Shown: positions 22,928 through 32,688, counted from the stretch's first letter. The stretch is 50,927 nt of DNA from an uncultured Pseudanabaenaceae cyanobacterium (GCA_937949725.1 CALECT010000026.1:1-50927), one strand, 5' to 3'. Numbers and translations: made by a program. Notes: a model not told the origin generated them from the sequence alone.

Positions 22928-25174
22928 CTAGGCATCTCGATCTTTTTGGGGTACAGCTTTCGCTTGATCTTGCTCTATCTCAGCATAAATTTCTTCAAAG
23001 AGTTGAGATATTTGTTCCGAAGCTTTGGGAGTCTTCTTCTTATGATAATTGCGTGCAGTAGCAACTTGATCAGCAAAGTCTTTCCGAACATCATACGAGC
23101 GAAAGTTCTGAGGTGATGCAATATTTCTCAGCCATGTTGTATGTATGGTCAAGCCCAGATTGAGACTGGAATTGCTGAGCCGATATAATGGGCCCTGCTT
23201 CAGATTTTGAGCATCAAAAATCCAAATCTCTGTATTTGCAGACCAGGAATTTTCCATAAGATTGTTGTCTGGATTGGAGAGAAAATTGTCAGAATAGTTA
23301 ATTGGACAAACTAGATAACCATCAGTTGAACTAGTTCCACCTTCTTTGGGAACAAACTGAGGAGAGCTACCAAAGTACGCAATATCATTACTAGATGGAA
23401 ATTCATAGAAGTCAGCGACTGAAAGCTCTGGCTTACCACTTGCACGATCTATATGGATGCGACATAAGGAAGTTGGCAATCCATGCTTAGTTTGCGCTTT
23501 AATCTTTTCATGCTGAGCCGGATCACTTTGAGACCGCTCCTCATACAACTCATTCACAAACTCAGAGAAAGTCTCTGGCCATGCTCCAAAACTAATCCAG
23601 TAAATATCATCAAATGTTTCCGTCGGGCGATTATCTAGATATGCATAGATTCCCATAGCCCAAGTGTGTCGCTCAGCCTCTTCAGGTAACAAGGTTGCTT
23701 CATGAGTAACCTCGGCAGTATTAGCATCAATGACATAAGTAACAGGCCGATTGATCTCCATAGCATCTGTAAAGACACCAGCCATTGCTCTCATTCGTTC
23801 TGTAATGGATGTATCTCCTAAGGCTGAAGAATCATCAATATGAATAAATTCAGCAAAATCTGTACTTTGATTTAGTGCAGCGTGTAGAGTAATAAAACCA
23901 TTCTCATTGTTGAAATCTACTTGGTAATGAGCAATTGCCGCATCTTTAAGCAAGATTTTTTTCGCTTTAACCACTCCGCCTGCAGCGACCTGCTCAAACT
24001 GAGAGCGTTCAACAATATATATTGCGGTGTCTTTCTGTAATGGAGCAGTTAAATACCCCCTGTGAAATTTGAGCCAACCTAGTAGCTTTGACTCAAGCTT
24101 TGTAAGTCCGTCAATCCAAAGTGAAGAAGGCAGTATATCTTCAAGTGCTAGCTTTAAGGCTGTATCTGCAAAGAGAAGGTAGTCTTGGGTTAATCCCATC
24201 TGGTGTGTAGTTTGTTTAATTTGAACAGACTGACCGTTTTCTAAAACCACTCTCCAGCTTTCAGCTTGATCCGTATCTGCATTCCAACGCATTAGGTAAA
24301 CATCCTCACCTTTTAACACTTTGAAGCGCTGTAATAGAGCAAAGAAGAAATCGCTTGGTCTTTGGATAAGCCCCATCGCAAACTGCAATAACTGTTTACG
24401 CAAGTCACTTATGGTCAAGCTGGAAGCAACTTCTAGGAAATCTGGTGGTACTAAGCGAGCCAGACCTAACAGTCCACGTATGGATTTAACAACGTTAATT
24501 GTTATTATTTCGCCACTATTTGGCACAACCGCTGGATGTGCTGCTGTCATCACCCCTTTCACGACAGTACTCTGTGCTAGTAGATTAACCATTGACTTCC
24601 AATCTTTATTACTGCCAACTGGGCCGATTGTTCTAAGGGTTAATGGATCAATTTCCATGGGTCGCCCCATATCCCAAGTAACCAGGAGACGATCTGGCTG
24701 TCCAGGAGCAGTTGAGATTGGAGAAAATGCAGTATTAGACTGATTACAAGTTCCAATATAAAAAGAAAGCCTCGTCATACCGAAATTGAGGAATTTCAAT
24801 AACGGATATTTTTCTTGGGTAATTTTATCTGCATAATATGAAACTGTTTCCATAAAACGAGAAGAAAACTTGGCCGCTTCTGGAGAAAAATCAATACGAT
24901 ATACCATTCCATCTCCATTCAAAAGATGGATAATCCCGCTTTTTGTGGGAAGTACTGTTCCAGTTTGGTCGACTTGGAATGAGTCTACGGCTCCTGCAGG
25001 CGCAACAATAAAGACCGATCCAAGTAGATCATCTGGTAGACGCACAATTTCGTCAGTCATGCCAGCTTTGACTGTTAATTCAAGCGATCGCTCCTCAGGT
25101 TTCCGACCGTCAGCATCATAAAATTCGGCACGGCTAGTTGACAGCAGAGACTTAGGCAAAGAAGGTGCAGACAT
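22928..25174 (-). CDS. carotenoid oxygenase (RPE65) family protein, divergent
   Basis: 748 residues from ATG 25174 (MSAPSLPKSLLS; AGGA about ten bases upstream). A longer frame from 25237 is possible. Carotenoid cleavage dioxygenases bind Fe(II) with four histidines on a seven-bladed propeller. Candidates here are His213 (MTAAHPAVVPNSGEIITINV), His324 (TTHQMGLTQDYLLFAD), His416 (AIAHYQVDFNNENGFITLHA) and His678 (LGLTIHTTWL), in the expected order. The protein is much longer than the usual 450-550 residues, with an extra charged C-terminal tail (KKKTPKASEQISQLFEEIYA). The substrate could be an apocarotenoid, a stilbene or something else. It lies in an A+T-richer block next to an IS element, which suggests transfer. 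Confidence 0.72.
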   Translation of the reverse strand: MSAPSLPKSLLSTSRAEFYDADGRKPEERSLELTVKAGMTDEIVRLPDDLLGSVFIVAPAGAVDSFQVDQTGTVLPTKSGIIHLLNGDGMVYRIDFSPEAAKFSSRFMETVSYYADKITQEKYPLLKFLNFGMTRLSFYIGTCNQSNTAFSPISTAPGQPDRLLVTWDMGRPMEIDPLTLRTIGPVGSNKDWKSMVNLLAQSTVVKGVMTAAHPAVVPNSGEIITINVVKSIRGLLGLARLVPPDFLEVASSLTISDLRKQLLQFAMGLIQRPSDFFFALLQRFKVLKGEDVYLMRWNADTDQAESWRVVLENGQSVQIKQTTHQMGLTQDYLLFADTALKLALEDILPSSLWIDGLTKLESKLLGWLKFHRGYLTAPLQKDTAIYIVERSQFEQVAAGGVVKAKKILLKDAAIAHYQVDFNNENGFITLHAALNQSTDFAEFIHIDDSSALGDTSITERMRAMAGVFTDAMEINRPVTYVIDANTAEVTHEATLLPEEAERHTWAMGIYAYLDNRPTETFDDIYWISFGAWPETFSEFVNELYEERSQSDPAQHEKIKAQTKHGLPTSLCRIHIDRASGKPELSVADFYEFPSSNDIAYFGSSPQFVPKEGGTSSTDGYLVCPINYSDNFLSNPDNNLMENSWSANTEIWIFDAQNLKQGPLYRLSNSSLNLGLTIHTTWLRNIASPQNFRSYDVRKDFADQVATARNYHKKKTPKASEQISQLFEEIYAEIEQDQAKAVPQKDRDA

Positions 25175-25493
25175 TCGGTGATATTCCTGTGATGGCAAGT
25201 CAATGGAGTTGTAGCGCTTTGATATAGCTATCAGCATAGGTCGCGAGCCATATCTAACATTTGACTAGAGTCTCATAGAGAAGGTTCCCTATCTGCTATG
25301 TCAACTTATACGACTACTATTTTTATACTTTTCAGCCATCTGCAATATGCAGCTGCCTCTACAGTTGAATCACTTTTGAGATTCCAATTTCAGGGTTAAT
25401 GGTGACTCAGACCAGCAGAAATCAAAGTGAAACGAAAGCTTCGTCTCCCTTGCAGTGCAAAAGAGCACTTCTACTCCAAGTCTTTAATCTGCA

Positions 25494-28283
25494 TCAGAGC
25501 CAGTTCCCAACTAAGACATAAGACGCCCAGCTTTGAGGGTTGCGATAGTCAGGATCCGCCAGCAATTCTAGCTGCGCCGTCTGCAAAGCCTCAGCCCGAC
25601 TCACGTTGCCAGGCCGCATCGCCTGATAAAACTTCTTAGCAAAGACTGCTCCAGACTTATCATCCAAGCTCCAAAGCGAAGCTAAGGTACTGCGGGCTCC
25701 CGCCTGGACTGAGAGACCTGCTAAACCCAGCGCTGCACGATCATCCCCCGAAGCCGTTTCACAAGCGCTGAGAACCAAAAGTTCAATGGGATCAGCGCGA
25801 TCGCCCCCCTGTAACATCGCACTCAGCTCTTGCACATTCACTTCTTCATCCCAAGCCAAGATGAAAGTATCCTCAGCATTAGAACTGAATTGCCCATGAG
25901 TAGCTAGATGAACCACAGGGAAATCTGAGGTTTGTAACGTTTTTTCTAAGGTGGCGCGGGTAAAATCCTCATTCAACAGAATCTTGTTAGAGACCACTTT
26001 CTGAATCGCAGCCAGCTCATCTCGAACATTGGGAAGTGCAGAAAATTTATCGCGAGCTTCGGTTAAACCAGCAAGGAGTGTGCGTTTCTTTCTCAGTTGG
26101 ATAGTCTGAGGGTCTAGAAGCTGAAGCCCTGGCGTTAAAGCAATGCGATATGTCTCGACCAGATATTGGCTCCCATCATGGAGAGCTGCCATGGGAATAT
26201 TCCGCAATGCTCCATCCAATACAAAAGCGAGTGTTTTAATATCGCCCGCCTCAAGCTCTGCCTCAATGGGCTTGATCAACCAGCCATAAATCTCTTGAGC
26301 CAACTTCGTACCACGGGGATCGGTATAGGGCCTTTCCAGGCTGAGCCTAAACTTGCTCAGGGTCAGCTCAACTTGATCCTGAGAGACCTGGGTGCTGTAG
26401 CTCCGTAATGGCTGGCCAGGCAGGCTGAGGATTAAGGTGATGCGATCGGGCAAGATAATTGGGTACAGCACGGCAGCCCCGGTGCTATCCACCTTTTCCA
26501 CAGAAACGACCTGGTCTTGCAGGCAGGCGGTATGGAAGAAGTTATTGAGTTCAGCAATTTGAAGCGCTTCAATCACATCACGAGCAAGTTCAAGTGCTTC
26601 AGGTGTCGGTTCTTTCGCTGGAGCAACGGGGCGAAGCAATAGATCGGCAAATTCGCGATAGATGGGCTCTACGCTCTCGCGGAAAGAGAATTGCAAATCG
26701 GGTTGAGCAGCTGCCAGATCAATCCGCAGCGACTGCAGCATATCGAAAGCACTTTGATAAGCCTTCTCAGCAGGGGCTAGTTGGCCTTGAGCTTTGAAAA
26801 TGCGAGCCAACTGCCATTGCCATTGATAACCAATGTCTTGGGCATGAATACGCTCTGCCTGGCTGGCAGCCCGCTGGGTGAGCTGTCGAGCTTGATTCCA
26901 TTGTTGAGATAGCTCGTAGAGGTGCCCTAAATAGCCTCGAGCATAGGCCTCTGCTCTAGAATCACCCAGCTCCTGAGCCGTCTCCATCCCCCAAGTCAGG
27001 GTTTGACTGGCGAGCTGGAAACTCTCGGGATCATAAATCTTGGCTAGCACATCATCAGATTTTGAACCCTGACCTTTGGTCAAATCTTGGGTTATTAAAC
27101 GATGGGCCATTACATCATGGGCTACTCCAGAGATTGCTCGTAGCTGGTTATCACTCTCAGAGCTCTGCTCAATGGGGTTTGTAAAGGCAAGTTTAGTGAG
27201 AGTATTCGAAAAGTTAGTCGCTCCATACAACACAGAACGGCTGGGAGAAAGCGCTTGTAACTGCTCATTTAAAGGCGAAATTAACTCGCGGGCCTGAGTC
27301 TGCTCGTTGAGGCGATTCAACAACTGAAACTGATTCAGCATGGCCTGGAATTTTAGCTCCCCCGAGCTCTGATTTACGGCCTGCTCGTAATACTGGAGCG
27401 ATCGCGGCACATTGTTTCGAGCCTGCTCAATATTGCCCAAGCTCACCCAAAGTCCACCCAGCTGCTGAGGCTGCTTGGCAGTTTGAGCCACTTTTAGGGC
27501 TTTGCGGAGAGTCTTCTCAGACTCATCCAAGTTGCCAACGCGCCAATACATATTGCCCAGATTGCCCAACCCAAAAAGTTGTAGCTCAGGAGATTGGCGT
27601 TCTAAACGCTGACCAATATCCTCAAGCATTCGCCGGGCGCGGGCATAAAATCCGAGTGACTGTAACGCCTGGCTTTGATTAATCAAACTGCCGAGCTGCC
27701 GCGTTTCATCTTCAGCTTGCTTATAAACAGCTTCGGCAGATTGCCAGGCGGTTAACGCTTCCCTCGCTTGCCCCTTAGCAAGGTAGAGGCTGCCCTGGGC
27801 ATTAAAAGTACGCCCGAGGGTAATCTGCTGCTCCCGACTCGGAGCCATTCGACTGAGAAGCTCCAGACCTTGATTAACCGAACGTTCGGCAGCTGTCCAA
27901 TCTCCGAGCTGCTGTTGCCCCAGAGACAAATAACTCAGGGCTTGGGCCTGTTCCAAAATCAAACCGGACTGGCTGAATGCACTGGTAGCCTGATCGAATT
28001 GAGCAACAGCCTCAGCATAGCGACCCTCTGCATAAGCCAATATCCCCGGCTCCAAAGGATTACCGACTGCCTGGAAACCTCTTGATTTGCCGAACTGCTC
28101 TTGCAGAATCACTCGATGGCTTGGAGCCTGACGACTTGAAGCTTGAATTTTGACCAATGGCGAAGCTGCATGGGCTGACTGGAAGCCCACGAACAAAAAT
28201 CCTCCCAGGAAAGGGGCTATACAGGACCAGAACAGGACCAGAAATGCTGCGATGGCTCCCGTTGCCCAATAGTGCCGCCTCAT
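25494..28283 (-). CDS. exported TPR-CHAT domain protein (caspase-like protease), copy 1
   Basis: 929 residues. N-terminal signal-like segment (AIAAFLVLFWSCIAPFLGGF ... SAHAAS). Then eight or more tetratricopeptide-like repeats, for example PGILAYAEGRYAEAVAQFDQ, LGNLGNMYWRVGNLDESEKT and LRKALK, GYLGHLYELSQQWNQARQLT, and QLARIFKAQGQLAPAEKAYQ. The C-terminal CHAT domain has GALRNIPMAALHDG, VVHLATHGQFSSNAEDTFIL with catalytic His796, ELLVLSACETASGDDRAALG with catalytic Cys841, and GARSTLASLWSLDD. It ends SWASYVLVGNWL, the usual family tail. It is probably an extracytoplasmic protease acting on a TPR-bound client. It is paralogous to the protein at 41006-43687 and is transcribed alone. The client is unknown. 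Confidence 0.9.
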   Translation of the reverse strand: MRRHYWATGAIAAFLVLFWSCIAPFLGGFLFVGFQSAHAASPLVKIQASSRQAPSHRVILQEQFGKSRGFQAVGNPLEPGILAYAEGRYAEAVAQFDQATSAFSQSGLILEQAQALSYLSLGQQQLGDWTAAERSVNQGLELLSRMAPSREQQITLGRTFNAQGSLYLAKGQAREALTAWQSAEAVYKQAEDETRQLGSLINQSQALQSLGFYARARRMLEDIGQRLERQSPELQLFGLGNLGNMYWRVGNLDESEKTLRKALKVAQTAKQPQQLGGLWVSLGNIEQARNNVPRSLQYYEQAVNQSSGELKFQAMLNQFQLLNRLNEQTQARELISPLNEQLQALSPSRSVLYGATNFSNTLTKLAFTNPIEQSSESDNQLRAISGVAHDVMAHRLITQDLTKGQGSKSDDVLAKIYDPESFQLASQTLTWGMETAQELGDSRAEAYARGYLGHLYELSQQWNQARQLTQRAASQAERIHAQDIGYQWQWQLARIFKAQGQLAPAEKAYQSAFDMLQSLRIDLAAAQPDLQFSFRESVEPIYREFADLLLRPVAPAKEPTPEALELARDVIEALQIAELNNFFHTACLQDQVVSVEKVDSTGAAVLYPIILPDRITLILSLPGQPLRSYSTQVSQDQVELTLSKFRLSLERPYTDPRGTKLAQEIYGWLIKPIEAELEAGDIKTLAFVLDGALRNIPMAALHDGSQYLVETYRIALTPGLQLLDPQTIQLRKKRTLLAGLTEARDKFSALPNVRDELAAIQKVVSNKILLNEDFTRATLEKTLQTSDFPVVHLATHGQFSSNAEDTFILAWDEEVNVQELSAMLQGGDRADPIELLVLSACETASGDDRAALGLAGLSVQAGARSTLASLWSLDDKSGAVFAKKFYQAMRPGNVSRAEALQTAQLELLADPDYRNPQSWASYVLVGNWL

Positions 28284-28465
28284 TTCTCAACCTGAAACCT
28301 TCGGAGTCCAGCAAGATAGATAGTTATATTCTTTACTCCCATATCGCTTCCTGCTGAGAGCTGATTATAGGGCTGCGTATCTACCCGCTAAGAGCAGACC
28401 TGAGTCACTGTAATGTTTTGTTATTTACAGGTTGTCTATCTATCCTTTCTAGCGATCGCTATAGA

Positions 28466-30325
28466 TTAAGCGGTCTGTCTAGCGCCTTGCTGCGCCACCA
28501 ATTGCTCAAATTGCTTAACGGAATCATCCACAATCATCAAGCTATCCTGCCAAAACTGCGGCTTGCGAATGTCCTGTTGGAGATGCAGCATCACCACTTC
28601 CTCAGCCGTCATGCTACCCGTTCCCCTGAGTAGTTCTGTGTATAAATTATTGAAATCAATACCGTATTTTTCCTGCTGGGCATAGATGCCCAGGCTAAAC
28701 AAATAGCCAAAGAGGTAGGGATAGTTATAGAAGCCCAGGCTAGCAATGGAGAAATGCAGCTTACTGGCCCAGAACAGATCGTCATATTCCGACAGGCTAT
28801 CTTCATACCAATGCTGCCAACTACCCGCCATCATCGGCTTGAGCTTATCGGCAATGACATAGCCTTGCTTGCGGGCTTCCACTAAGCGCTTTTCGAACTC
28901 AAACCGGGCTGGAATATTTAGCAGGAAAACGGCAGCACTATCGGCATTTTGCCAGGCAATTTCCAATTGTTGAGATGGGTCTTTAGCTTCCTTCAGCAGG
29001 GCATCCCGCACTAGGGTTTCAGCGAAGATGCTGGCGGTTTCGGCCAGGGTCATCGAGTACCAAGTCTTCATCATGGGTAGGTCGCGCATGACCCAGTTAT
29101 GCCAGGCATGGCCCAGCTCGTGGGCCAGGGTCATGACGTTATTCATTGTGCCCTCGTAGGTGAGGAAGATTCGGGGCTCACGGGGGCTGCGGAAGCTGGT
29201 GCAGTAAGCTCCGGTGGTGCGATTGGGGGTGGGAGCACCATCGATCCAGCCTTTCTCGGCCATCATCACGGCGAAATCGCCCATGGCGGGGGTGAGGCGG
29301 CTGAAGGCTTTGGCAATTAATTGGATGGCGTCTTCAAAAGGAATGGCTGTTTGAGATTTAGCAGCCTCCTCTCCCCCTGCAGAAGGCGCAGGCGCAAACA
29401 AATCCCAAGGGGCCATTTGCTTAATCTTCAGTGCGTCCCCCATCGCCTTAAGGGCGCGCTGACCAATGGAGCGATGCTCATAGGTCTGGTCCATCAAGGC
29501 ATTGAGGGTCTCCCGCTCAATCCGGCTCTGGTGGCAGCTTTTGTCCAGGTAATGCAGTTCGCGGATGTGGCTGCGCTGGGCAGTTTCTTCTAAGCGCCAG
29601 CCATTAATGGCGTTGAGGATGCTGGCCACGGAATCTTCGCGGGTGGACCAGGCGCTGCGGATTGCGGTCCAGGCAGCTTCGCGAGTCTCACGGTTGGCAC
29701 TGCTAACCAGGTTTGCAGCCTTGGCGAGACCCACGGTTTCACCTTCCACCTCGCACTTCAAGCTGCCCGCCAGGTCGTCATAGAGATTGCCCCAGCCCTG
29801 GAGACCAGTAACGCCCAGGCCCGTAATTAGCTTCTCTTCGGAAACGCTGAGCAGCTGGTCCTTAAGGCGGCGAGCATGGGAAATGGAAAAACTGCGTTCT
29901 TCCAGCTCCGGTTCAGCTAGGAGTTGGGTGATAAACCCATCGCTAACCCTGACGAGAAAAACATCCAGGGGCGTACTAGCTTGGGACAGGGTCGCTCCCA
30001 CTTGCTGAAGCTTGGGCATCCAAGTATTGGCCTGGGCATCTTGAGAATCGACGCTGAGAATGGATGAAATAAAGGTGCGCACGTTGCCGAGGCGTTCGAG
30101 GATGCTGATCTCCTGACCGTGGATCTGCTTGAGCTTAGAGATGAGGTCTGGAAAATCGCTTTCAGGCAAGCGGTCTGCGGTGGCAATTAGGTCGCTGAAG
30201 ATCCTGCAGGAAGCCTCTAACTTCGCGATGTCAGCCTGGAGTTGTTCGATAGTGGTGACGATCGCCGGGTCATCGCTACCACGAAAGAACTGTTGGTTAT
30301 CCCAGGTTTGGCGGAGTTGAGGCAT
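28466..30325 (-). CDS. M3 family oligoendopeptidase
   Basis: 619 residues from ATG 30325 (MPQLRQTWDNQQFF). The frame is open 14 codons further to a TTG without support. The M3 zinc site is LAHELGHAWHNW with His402 and His406, and the third ligand lies in the following LAETASIFAETL segment. Other PepF/M3 features are FRSPREPRIFLTYEGTMNNV, the long helical N-terminal half, and FYNYPYLFGYLFSLGIYAQ near the C-terminus. The protein cleaves short peptides in the cytoplasm and has no signal peptide. It is separated from the TPR-CHAT gene by about 180 bases in the same direction but is probably independent. The length and layout are ordinary for the family. Confidence 0.95.
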   Translation of the reverse strand: MPQLRQTWDNQQFFRGSDDPAIVTTIEQLQADIAKLEASCRIFSDLIATADRLPESDFPDLISKLKQIHGQEISILERLGNVRTFISSILSVDSQDAQANTWMPKLQQVGATLSQASTPLDVFLVRVSDGFITQLLAEPELEERSFSISHARRLKDQLLSVSEEKLITGLGVTGLQGWGNLYDDLAGSLKCEVEGETVGLAKAANLVSSANRETREAAWTAIRSAWSTREDSVASILNAINGWRLEETAQRSHIRELHYLDKSCHQSRIERETLNALMDQTYEHRSIGQRALKAMGDALKIKQMAPWDLFAPAPSAGGEEAAKSQTAIPFEDAIQLIAKAFSRLTPAMGDFAVMMAEKGWIDGAPTPNRTTGAYCTSFRSPREPRIFLTYEGTMNNVMTLAHELGHAWHNWVMRDLPMMKTWYSMTLAETASIFAETLVRDALLKEAKDPSQQLEIAWQNADSAAVFLLNIPARFEFEKRLVEARKQGYVIADKLKPMMAGSWQHWYEDSLSEYDDLFWASKLHFSIASLGFYNYPYLFGYLFSLGIYAQQEKYGIDFNNLYTELLRGTGSMTAEEVVMLHLQQDIRKPQFWQDSLMIVDDSVKQFEQLVAQQGARQTA

Positions 30326-30582
30326 GGTAATTTGCTGACAGATGAAGGCTGCGATCGCTGTAGCCAAACCCTTAGGAAAACCCAGAATCTGTCAAACCCA
30401 GACCGGGTCGTCATCAGATGGGCATCAACGGCGTGGCTCGAAAACGAAACTTGTTTGCTTAATGTACAGCGCATCAAGAGTTCATGCAGAAGGACGCCCA
30501 ACCCAATGAAAGTAATGCCGATTTGTTGCAAAAATTGCTAGAATCCCCCGCCCCAGGAGCCACAGTTCTAAGCTAGGCAGAG

Positions 30583-30612
30583 GTTAAATCTCAGTTAAAT
30601 CTAAGTTAAAAA
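30583..30612 (+). promoter_or_regulatory. PHO box, three tandem SphR/PhoB half-sites
   Basis: GTTAAATC at 30583, GTTAAATC at 30594 and GTTAAAAA at 30605 are spaced by three bases, an 11-bp period. On the complementary strand they read (G/T)(A/T)TTTAAC, matching the cyanobacterial PHO-box consensus of CTTAACCT-like octamers separated by three bases. The box ends 127 bases before the pstS start, so it should put the pst genes under phosphate-starvation control. Confidence 0.8.
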
Positions 30613-30739
30613 CCATAGGGTGCAAGAGTCTGCTCAGGTGCCTACCGACGAATATGCCTCGTATGTTGTCAGCTCACTGAGCGCCCATCAGACATCTGTT
30701 TAACTAATCTCCCTTTTTGACGACAGAGCCATACCTGCC

Positions 30740-31630
30740 GTGACCCATCCCTTTCAATCCTTGTTCCTCAATTCAACTCGGCGCAACCTGCTGCTGGGCA
30801 TGGGCTTCAGCCTGTTGCTCACCGCTTGTAGCTCCGGGTCATCAGCGGACCAAAAGCTGACGCTAACCGGCTCCAGCACCGTTGCTCCCCTGATCGGTGA
30901 AATTGCCAAACGCTACGAAGCCGAGAATCCTGGCATCCGCATCGATGTGCAAACGGGCGGATCTTCCCGAGGGCTGGCCGATGCCAGTCAAGGTCTGGCC
31001 GACATCGGCATGATTTCCCGAGGTCTTAAGGCCGAAGAAGAAGGCGAGTTCCAAGGATTTGTCATTGCCAAGGATGGCATTGGCCTGATTGTCCATGGGG
31101 ACAATCCCGTTCAAGCGATCAGCGATCAACAAGTCGTCGATATTTATAAAGGCGAGGTAGATGCCTGGCAAGCCGTGGGGGGAAATAATGCCCCGATTAC
31201 GGTGGTGAATAAAGCCGAGGGCCGCTCCACTCTGGAACTATTCCTCAAATACTTTGAGCTGGAAAACAGCGAAGTGCAGGCCGATGTCGTCATTGGCGAC
31301 AACCAGCAAGGCATTAAGACCGTGGCCGGAAATCCCAATGCCCTCGGCTACGTTTCCATTGGAGCAGCGGAGTACGATATCGCCCAGGGAAGCCCGATCA
31401 AGCTCTTGCCGGTGGATAAAATTGCTGCCACAACTGAGACCGTTCAGGATGGCAGCTTTCCCCTGTCGCGACCCTTGACCCTAGTGGTCACTGAGCCCCC
31501 AATGGGCTTGACCCAAGACTTCATCAACTTTGCCCAATCCGAGCAGGTCCATGACATTGTTCGCGCCCAAAACTTCGTCCCCGTCAGCAGCAGCCTCGCG
31601 CAAACACAGTCTGAGGCAACGGCAAATTGA
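30740..31630 (+). CDS. pstS: phosphate ABC transporter substrate-binding lipoprotein
   Basis: 296 residues starting at GTG 30740. The lipoprotein signal is RRNLLLGMGFSLLLTACSSG with lipobox LTAC. The mature protein binds phosphate in the periplasm: KLTLTGSSTVAPLIGEIAKR is the PstS phosphate loop, then VQTGGSSRGLADASQGLADI, GLIVHGDNPVQ, VVNKAEGRSTLELFLKYFEL and NPNALGYVSIGAAEY. The protein is short for PstS (often 320-380) and resembles the PhoT/PstS2-like group. It heads a pst cluster preceded by a PHO box. The downstream pstC frame overlaps its 3' end. Confidence 0.94.
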   Translation: MTHPFQSLFLNSTRRNLLLGMGFSLLLTACSSGSSADQKLTLTGSSTVAPLIGEIAKRYEAENPGIRIDVQTGGSSRGLADASQGLADIGMISRGLKAEEEGEFQGFVIAKDGIGLIVHGDNPVQAISDQQVVDIYKGEVDAWQAVGGNNAPITVVNKAEGRSTLELFLKYFELENSEVQADVVIGDNQQGIKTVAGNPNALGYVSIGAAEYDIAQGSPIKLLPVDKIAATTETVQDGSFPLSRPLTLVVTEPPMGLTQDFINFAQSEQVHDIVRAQNFVPVSSSLAQTQSEATAN

Positions 31631-32465
31631 TGGGGCATTGGTTGGGGGATTGAGGGGAGTGGCGGCGATCGCCGCCACTCTGCTGCTCTGGATCGCCTGC
31701 TTTGTGGTGGCAGAAGCCTGGCCTGCGATCGCCCAGGTCGGCATCAGCTCCTTTGTTGCAGATACATCTTGGAATCCGACTGAAGGGCTCTACAACCTTT
31801 GGCCCATGCTGGTGGGGACGCTACTCGTCAGCCTGGGAGCCGTTAGCCTGGCGATTCCTCTCGGGCTGGGCTCTGCCGTGTTTTGCCAATTCTACGCGCC
31901 ACCGCTGCTTGCCAGTCTCTACCGTCGATTAATTGAACTCTTGGCCGGAATTCCTTCTGTGGTTTACGGCTTCTGGGGCTTGGTTACTCTCGTGCCCCTG
32001 ATTGGCAAATTGCATCCACCGGGGCCTAGCTTATTAGCCGGGGTCATTATCCTAGCCTTGATGATTTTGCCCACCATTGCCCTTACGGCTGATGCCAGCT
32101 TTGAGCAGGTTCCACCCAGCTATCGCCAAGGTACTGAGGCCTTGGGTTTTTCTCGCTGGGGCATGGTGTGGCGGGTAATGCTGCCTGCGGCGCGATCTGG
32201 CCTGGGCACAGGAGTTGTCTTGGCAACAGGTCGAGCATTGGGAGAGACCATGGCAGTACTAATGGTTTGCGGCAATGTGGTGCAGGTACCGGATAGCCTG
32301 TTTGCCCCCGTACGGACATTGACGGCGAATATTGCCTTAGAGATGGCCTATGCGTTGGATTTGCATCGCTCGGCTTTGTTTGTTAGTGGGGTGGTTTTGC
32401 TGGCCTTGGTGGCAGGGTTGATCGCGTTGGCGGAGATTGTGTTTGGGCGGGAGGCGGTGCCTTAA
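31551..32465 (+). CDS. pstC: phosphate ABC transporter permease PstC
   Basis: Six-helix permease of the Pst complex. From ATG 31551 it has 304 residues: a polar cytoplasmic tail (MTLFAPKTSSPSAAASRKHS), then the first helix AIAATLLLWIACFVVAEAW. This start overlaps pstS by 80 bases in another frame; the alternative TTG at 31638 would remove the tail but also lacks a good ribosome-binding site. Family motifs are MLVGTLLVSLGAVSLAIPLG, ELLAGIPSVVYGFWGL, and the EAA-type loop YRQGTEALGFSRWGMVWRVM followed by LPAARSGLGTGVVLATGRAL-GETMAVLMV. It acts with PstA and PstB to import phosphate. Confidence 0.92.
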   Translation: MTLFAPKTSSPSAAASRKHSLRQRQIDGALVGGLRGVAAIAATLLLWIACFVVAEAWPAIAQVGISSFVADTSWNPTEGLYNLWPMLVGTLLVSLGAVSLAIPLGLGSAVFCQFYAPPLLASLYRRLIELLAGIPSVVYGFWGLVTLVPLIGKLHPPGPSLLAGVIILALMILPTIALTADASFEQVPPSYRQGTEALGFSRWGMVWRVMLPAARSGLGTGVVLATGRALGETMAVLMVCGNVVQVPDSLFAPVRTLTANIALEMAYALDLHRSALFVSGVVLLALVAGLIALAEIVFGREAVP

Positions 32466-32500
32466 GACATGGGCAGATTGGTGGTTTTAGCTCCTGCATG

Positions 32501-32630
32501 CCGTGGGATAAATCCCACGGCTCAAAGCGAAAGCCCGTTGAAACGGGCTGCAATCCTAACTCGCAGGCTGTTCAGTCTGTTGAAACAGACTTGAGCTCTT
32601 AGCGGCGGACTTTAGCCCGTCGCCGCAGGC
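32501..32630 (+). repeat. dispersed palindromic repeat family A, copy 1
   Basis: A chain of four hairpins: CCGTGGGAT-AA-ATCCCACGG (32501-32520), AGCCCGTT-GA-AACGGGCT (32532-32549), AGTCTGTT-GA-AACAGACT (32574-32591) and GCGGCG...CGCCGC (32602-32626). The same order and spacing recur at 40701-40835. The element lies in the 223-base gap between pstC and pstA. Related composite palindromes are common in filamentous cyanobacterial genomes, from memory. Confidence 0.88.
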
Positions 32631-32688
32631 CAAGCCCAGTCTTAGCGATTGCTAATGATGTCCAAAAGATGTTTAAGCAACTAAATGA

